Assembly (NCBI GenBank): GCA_003695725.1
Contig: RFHX01000155.1
Location: 1-7,668 of the forward strand
Length of the DNA stretch: 7,668 bases
Source: J061 sp003695725 [NCBI: Candidatus Schekmanbacteria bacterium]
GTDB lineage: Bacteria; Schekmanbacteria; GWA2-38-11
Reading direction: 5' to 3'
The position numbers were made by a program, and so were the translations under genes. Under the pieces are notes generated by a model. That model made no database searches and was not told the origin of the DNA. It saw only the letters and a list, made by a program, of their open reading frames with translations. This document shows positions 6,592 to 7,668 of this stretch, one piece after another. Numbering within the stretch: the stretch's first letter is position 1; each line of letters opens with the position of its first letter.

Positions 6592-7651
6592 CTTTAATCT
6601 CCAAGATTTTATAATTATTGTCTCTCCTAACTGGGACAAATCCTGCTCTTTCAATCAAATTAACGATTTCATCTTCATCCATCCTAAATGTTGCCCCTGC
6701 CATTCTCACAACATTTTCCTCCATCATTGTTCCCCCAAGGTCATTTGCTCCAAAAAAAAGGGAAAGCTGAGCTACCTTGGCGCCCTGCGTAACCCATGAA
6801 GACTGAATGTTTTTTATATTGTCCAAATATATGCGAGAAAGAGCCAAGGTTTTTAAATATTCAAATGATGATGCTTTGAATTCGCCAAGTTTTGTATTTT
6901 TCCATTGGAATGTCCATGGTATGAAAGCTGTAAAACCTCCGGTTTCATCCTGAAGTTCTCTTATTCTCTCAAGATGAAAAACCCTGTCTTTAATACTTTC
7001 AATGTGGCCAAACATCATTGTAGCTGTTGTAGGCATTTTTAACTTATGTGCCTCCCGCATAACTTCAATCCATTGTTTCCCACTGCACTTATGGGGGCTT
7101 ATTTTTCTTCGCGTCTCCTCTACCAATATCTCTGCACCTCCACCGGGTATAGAATCGAGCCCTGCATCTTTCAAGTGTCGTAATACCTTGGAGGTGGATA
7201 TTTTTTCTTTTTCTGCAATAAAGACAATTTCAGGTGGAGAAAATGAGTGGATGTGGATTTTAAATCTCTCCTTAATTCCTTTTAAAAGTTTTTCATAATA
7301 ATCCAGACCAAGGTTAGGATTTAGTCCTCCCTGCATCAATATTCTTGAAGCACCTTTTTTTATCGCCTCATCAATCTTATTATATATCTCATCATTTGAA
7401 AGAAGAAATCCTCCTTCCTCATCCGGTTTTTTATAAAAAGCGCAAAATGCACAGCCTGAAACACAGATATTCGTGAAATTAATATTCCTATCAACTATAT
7501 AGGAAACTTGGGAAGAATCAGTTTTCTTAAGTCGAATATTATGGGCAAGACGTCCAAGAAGATGCAAATCCGATTTCTCGTAAAGAAGAATTGCTTCTTC
7601 TTTGTCTATCCTCTTCTCATTTTCAATTTTTTCTATTCTTTCATTTATCAT
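6581..7651 (-). CDS. mqnC: Cyclic dehypoxanthinyl futalosine synthase (radical SAM)
   Basis: This 356-residue radical SAM enzyme converts dehypoxanthine futalosine to its cyclic form in the futalosine route to menaquinone. The cluster motif is CVSGCAFC, with Cys63, Cys67 and Cys70 (CxxxCxxC), preceded by DRNINFTNI. MqnC-like features are YIVDRNIN (51-58), QGGLNPNL (107-114), HSFSPPEI (135-142), LDSIPGGGAEIL (165-176), TATMMFGHIES (209-219) and FIPWTFQ (243-249). These favour MqnC over its paralogues MqnE and CofH. The ATG at 7651 yields a normal length but has no clear ribosome binding site in the 17 bases available, so it may be translated by coupling to an upstream gene outside the window. 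The gene overlaps the MTAP-like gene by 11 bases. Its presence implies that the host makes menaquinone, the usual low-potential quinone partner of the succinate dehydrogenase encoded in this window. Confidence 0.95.
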   Translation of the reverse strand: MINERIEKIENEKRIDKEEAILLYEKSDLHLLGRLAHNIRLKKTDSSQVSYIVDRNINFTNICVSGCAFCAFYKKPDEEGGFLLSNDEIYNKIDEAIKKGASRILMQGGLNPNLGLDYYEKLLKGIKERFKIHIHSFSPPEIVFIAEKEKISTSKVLRHLKDAGLDSIPGGGAEILVEETRRKISPHKCSGKQWIEVMREAHKLKMPTTATMMFGHIESIKDRVFHLERIRELQDETGGFTAFIPWTFQWKNTKLGEFKASSFEYLKTLALSRIYLDNIKNIQSSWVTQGAKVAQLSLFFGANDLGGTMMEENVVRMAGATFRMDEDEIVNLIERAGFVPVRRDNNYKILEIKGGS

Positions 7652-7668
7652 AATATTGTTTCTAAAAT

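Noticed and set aside
6592-6654. Extended N-terminus of the MTAP-like protein from a TTG at 6654
   Set aside because: It would overlap mqnC by 74 bases, lacks a well-spaced ribosome binding site and adds 21 residues before a normal family N-terminus; the GTG at 6591 with GGAG upstream is better.
6539-7298. Plus-strand open frames opposite the MTAP-like gene and mqnC
   Set aside because: They are antisense to strongly conserved motifs; the composition is that of a reversed coding strand.
6581-7651. mqnC as MqnE or CofH
   Set aside because: YIVDRNIN, HSFSPPEI and FIPWTFQ are MqnC-like, and no F420 or aminofutalosine-synthase-specific features are seen.

Overview
The window is an AT-rich bacterial chromosome segment in which every supported gene is on the minus strand, so it reads biologically from right to left. 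It holds two functional blocks: a two-gene menaquinone/nucleoside block (mqnC plus an MTAP/PNP-family enzyme), then a TCA-cycle block in the order icd, mdh, fumarase alpha, fumarase beta, sdhC, sdhD, sdhA. sdhA runs off the left edge. No mobile elements, CRISPR arrays, tRNAs or rRNAs are visible. The AT-rich spacers, strong GGAGG-type ribosome binding sites, futalosine-route menaquinone biosynthesis and probable diheme succinate dehydrogenase suggest a menaquinone-using, probably anaerobic or facultative Gram-negative bacterium. A Desulfobacterota-, Nitrospirota- or Schekmanbacteria-like lineage is possible, but I cannot fix the taxon from this sequence.

Layout. At 7651-6581 is mqnC, the radical SAM enzyme that cyclises dehypoxanthine futalosine. 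Its 3' end overlaps by 11 bp the GTG start of a 296-residue MTAP/PNP-family protein (6591-5701). The purine-contacting residues of that protein look suited to a 6-oxopurine, making it a candidate for the futalosine-cleaving step. A hairpin plus T-run ends this unit. The 351-base gap 5350-5700 contains that terminator, a good sigma-70-type promoter (TTGACA, 17-base spacer, TACACT) and a leader of about 120 bases for icd.

The TCA block starts with an E. coli-type NADP isocitrate dehydrogenase using a TTG start, followed 13 bases later by malate dehydrogenase. A 190-base spacer (2943-3149 when the corrected fumarase start is used) is unusually rich: a terminator-like inverted repeat at the mdh stop, a TATACT -10-like element, and an RNA-like element of about 105 nt closed by a CCCGCTTA/TGAGCGGG stem and followed by eight Ts. 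The class I [4Fe-4S] fumarase subunits and the succinate dehydrogenase genes follow with gaps of 22-30 bases.

Together the enzymes cover isocitrate to 2-oxoglutarate and the reversible succinate-fumarate-malate-oxaloacetate arm, with electrons from succinate passing to (or from) the menaquinone pool that the mqn block helps to make. Two things deserve most attention: the MTAP-like protein coupled to mqnC, and the undescribed structured element between mdh and the fumarase genes.
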